A stretch of 6,086 bases of DNA, taken from the NCBI GenBank assembly GCA_005880755.1, contig VBGV01000272.1, forward strand, positions 1-6,086. The letters are read 5' to 3'. The notes under the pieces are model-generated. The model was not told the origin of the DNA, did not search any database, and saw nothing but the letters and a program-made list of their open reading frames with translations. Positions within the stretch are counted from its first letter, which is position 1, and each line of letters opens with the position of its first letter. The position numbers and the translations under genes are program-made. Source of the stretch: Chloroflexota bacterium. GTDB lineage: Bacteria; Chloroflexota; Dormibacteria; Dormibacterales; Dormibacteraceae. This document shows positions 5,864-6,086 of this stretch, in pieces.

Positions 5864-5901
5864 CGCACGCCCATCGTCTAACAAAACGACAAGACTCTTA
5901 C

Positions 5902-5907
5902 AGGAGG
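5902..5907 (+). promoter_or_regulatory. strong ribosome binding site of the truncated reductase-like ORF
   Basis: AGGAGG lies seven bases before the ATG at 5915. It shows that the start of this gene is intact although its middle is missing. No promoter could be placed with confidence in the roughly 50 bp shared with the divergent dioxygenase gene. Confidence 0.7.
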
Positions 5908-5914
5908 CTGAGAA

Positions 5915-6076
5915 ATGAGACTGGTTGCAACTGAGTACCTCTCGCTCGACGGCGTCCTCGGCAGGGGTATGCGGCTGTTCGATGACGACGCTGCGCGGAG
6001 ACCGCTCGACCTGAGGGAGACGAAGCGATTCAAGTCCGGCATCGTCATCCTGGAGCTCGAACCGGCCCGGGCATAA
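5915..6076 (+). pseudogene. dihydrofolate reductase-like (RibD C-terminal domain) protein, internally deleted
   Basis: A 53-codon ORF ending at TAA 6074-6076. Its first 15 residues, MRLVATEYLSLDGVL, match the start of the dihydrofolate reductase/RibD C-terminal family, typically a V-x-E-F/Y-x-S-L-D-G-V strand. From residue 16 it reads GRGMRLFDDDAARRPLDL and then TKRFKSGIVILELEPARA. This is the family's C-terminal pattern: a Gly-rich G-x-G-x-R-L-F loop followed by a final strand ending near Y-R-P. Full-length members have about 180-200 residues, so some 130 central residues, most of the NADPH-binding fold, are absent, yet the join keeps the frame. An enzyme is not expected from this remnant. 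It keeps a strong AGGAGG site and could still be translated. An assembly collapse is the main alternative to a real deletion. The family call rests on recognised end motifs only. The last ten bases of the window hold nothing identifiable. Confidence 0.6.
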
Positions 6077-6086
6077 ACTGACCGCA

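Noticed and set aside
1..6086. tRNA, rRNA, CRISPR, insertion sequence, attachment site or riboswitch
   Set aside because: No cloverleaf, rRNA-like stretch, regularly spaced direct repeats, transposase or terminal inverted repeats, or conserved riboswitch core was seen by eye; covariance-model searches could not be run.

Overview
The window is GC-rich, densely packed bacterial chromosomal DNA. GTG starts, stop/start overlaps and intergenic gaps of 4 to 124 bp are common. The host cannot be named from sequence alone. The composition, Tat-lipoprotein and Pro/Ser/Thr-rich secreted segments, and sugar-kinase and c-di-GMP content would fit a soil-type high-GC lineage such as Chloroflexota/Dormibacterota or Actinomycetota; this is inference. 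I see no tRNA, rRNA, CRISPR array, transposase or phage gene.

Layout, left to right. (1) The 5' part of a membrane-protein gene runs off the left edge on the minus strand (1-221). (2) Divergent from it by 22 bp are a complete xylulokinase gene (244-1740, +) and an alpha/beta hydrolase whose GTG overlaps the kinase stop by one base (1740-2508, +). The hydrolase is broken by a frame change near 2203-2245, apparently together with loss of part of its cap domain. (3) Converging on it with a 4-bp gap is a minus-strand cyclic-di-GMP block. It comprises a single-domain response regulator (2513-2956), an HD-GYP phosphodiesterase (2956-3654) and a 17-codon leader ORF (3651-3704) that carries the strong Shine-Dalgarno and overlaps the HD-GYP start by GTGA. 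A consensus-like promoter lies at 3737-3765. (4) Just upstream is a membrane-anchored GGDEF diguanylate cyclase (3778-4980, -) with a long proline-rich segment between two membrane spans. An AT-rich 124-bp gap before it holds a perfect 12-bp palindrome and a candidate promoter. (5) Next is a Tat-type lipoprotein intradiol ring-cleavage dioxygenase homologue (5105-5863, -). (6) Divergent from it is a 53-codon ORF (5915-6076, +) that joins the first and last parts of a dihydrofolate-reductase-like (RibD C-terminal domain) protein and lacks the middle.

How the genes may work together. The GGDEF protein would make c-di-GMP in response to something sensed at or outside the membrane, and the HD-GYP protein would degrade it. 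The separate receiver protein, translationally coupled to the HD-GYP gene, is the obvious candidate to link phosphorelay input to turnover, like an RpfG (receiver plus HD-GYP) split into two genes in reversed order. The kinase and hydrolase form a separate carbohydrate/catabolic pair. The dioxygenase homologue would act outside the cytoplasm.

No wholly new multi-gene system is evident. The most useful observations are the leader-peptide coupling at the HD-GYP gene, the split receiver/HD-GYP pair, the cyclase with a disordered extracytoplasmic segment, and two genes with internal losses.
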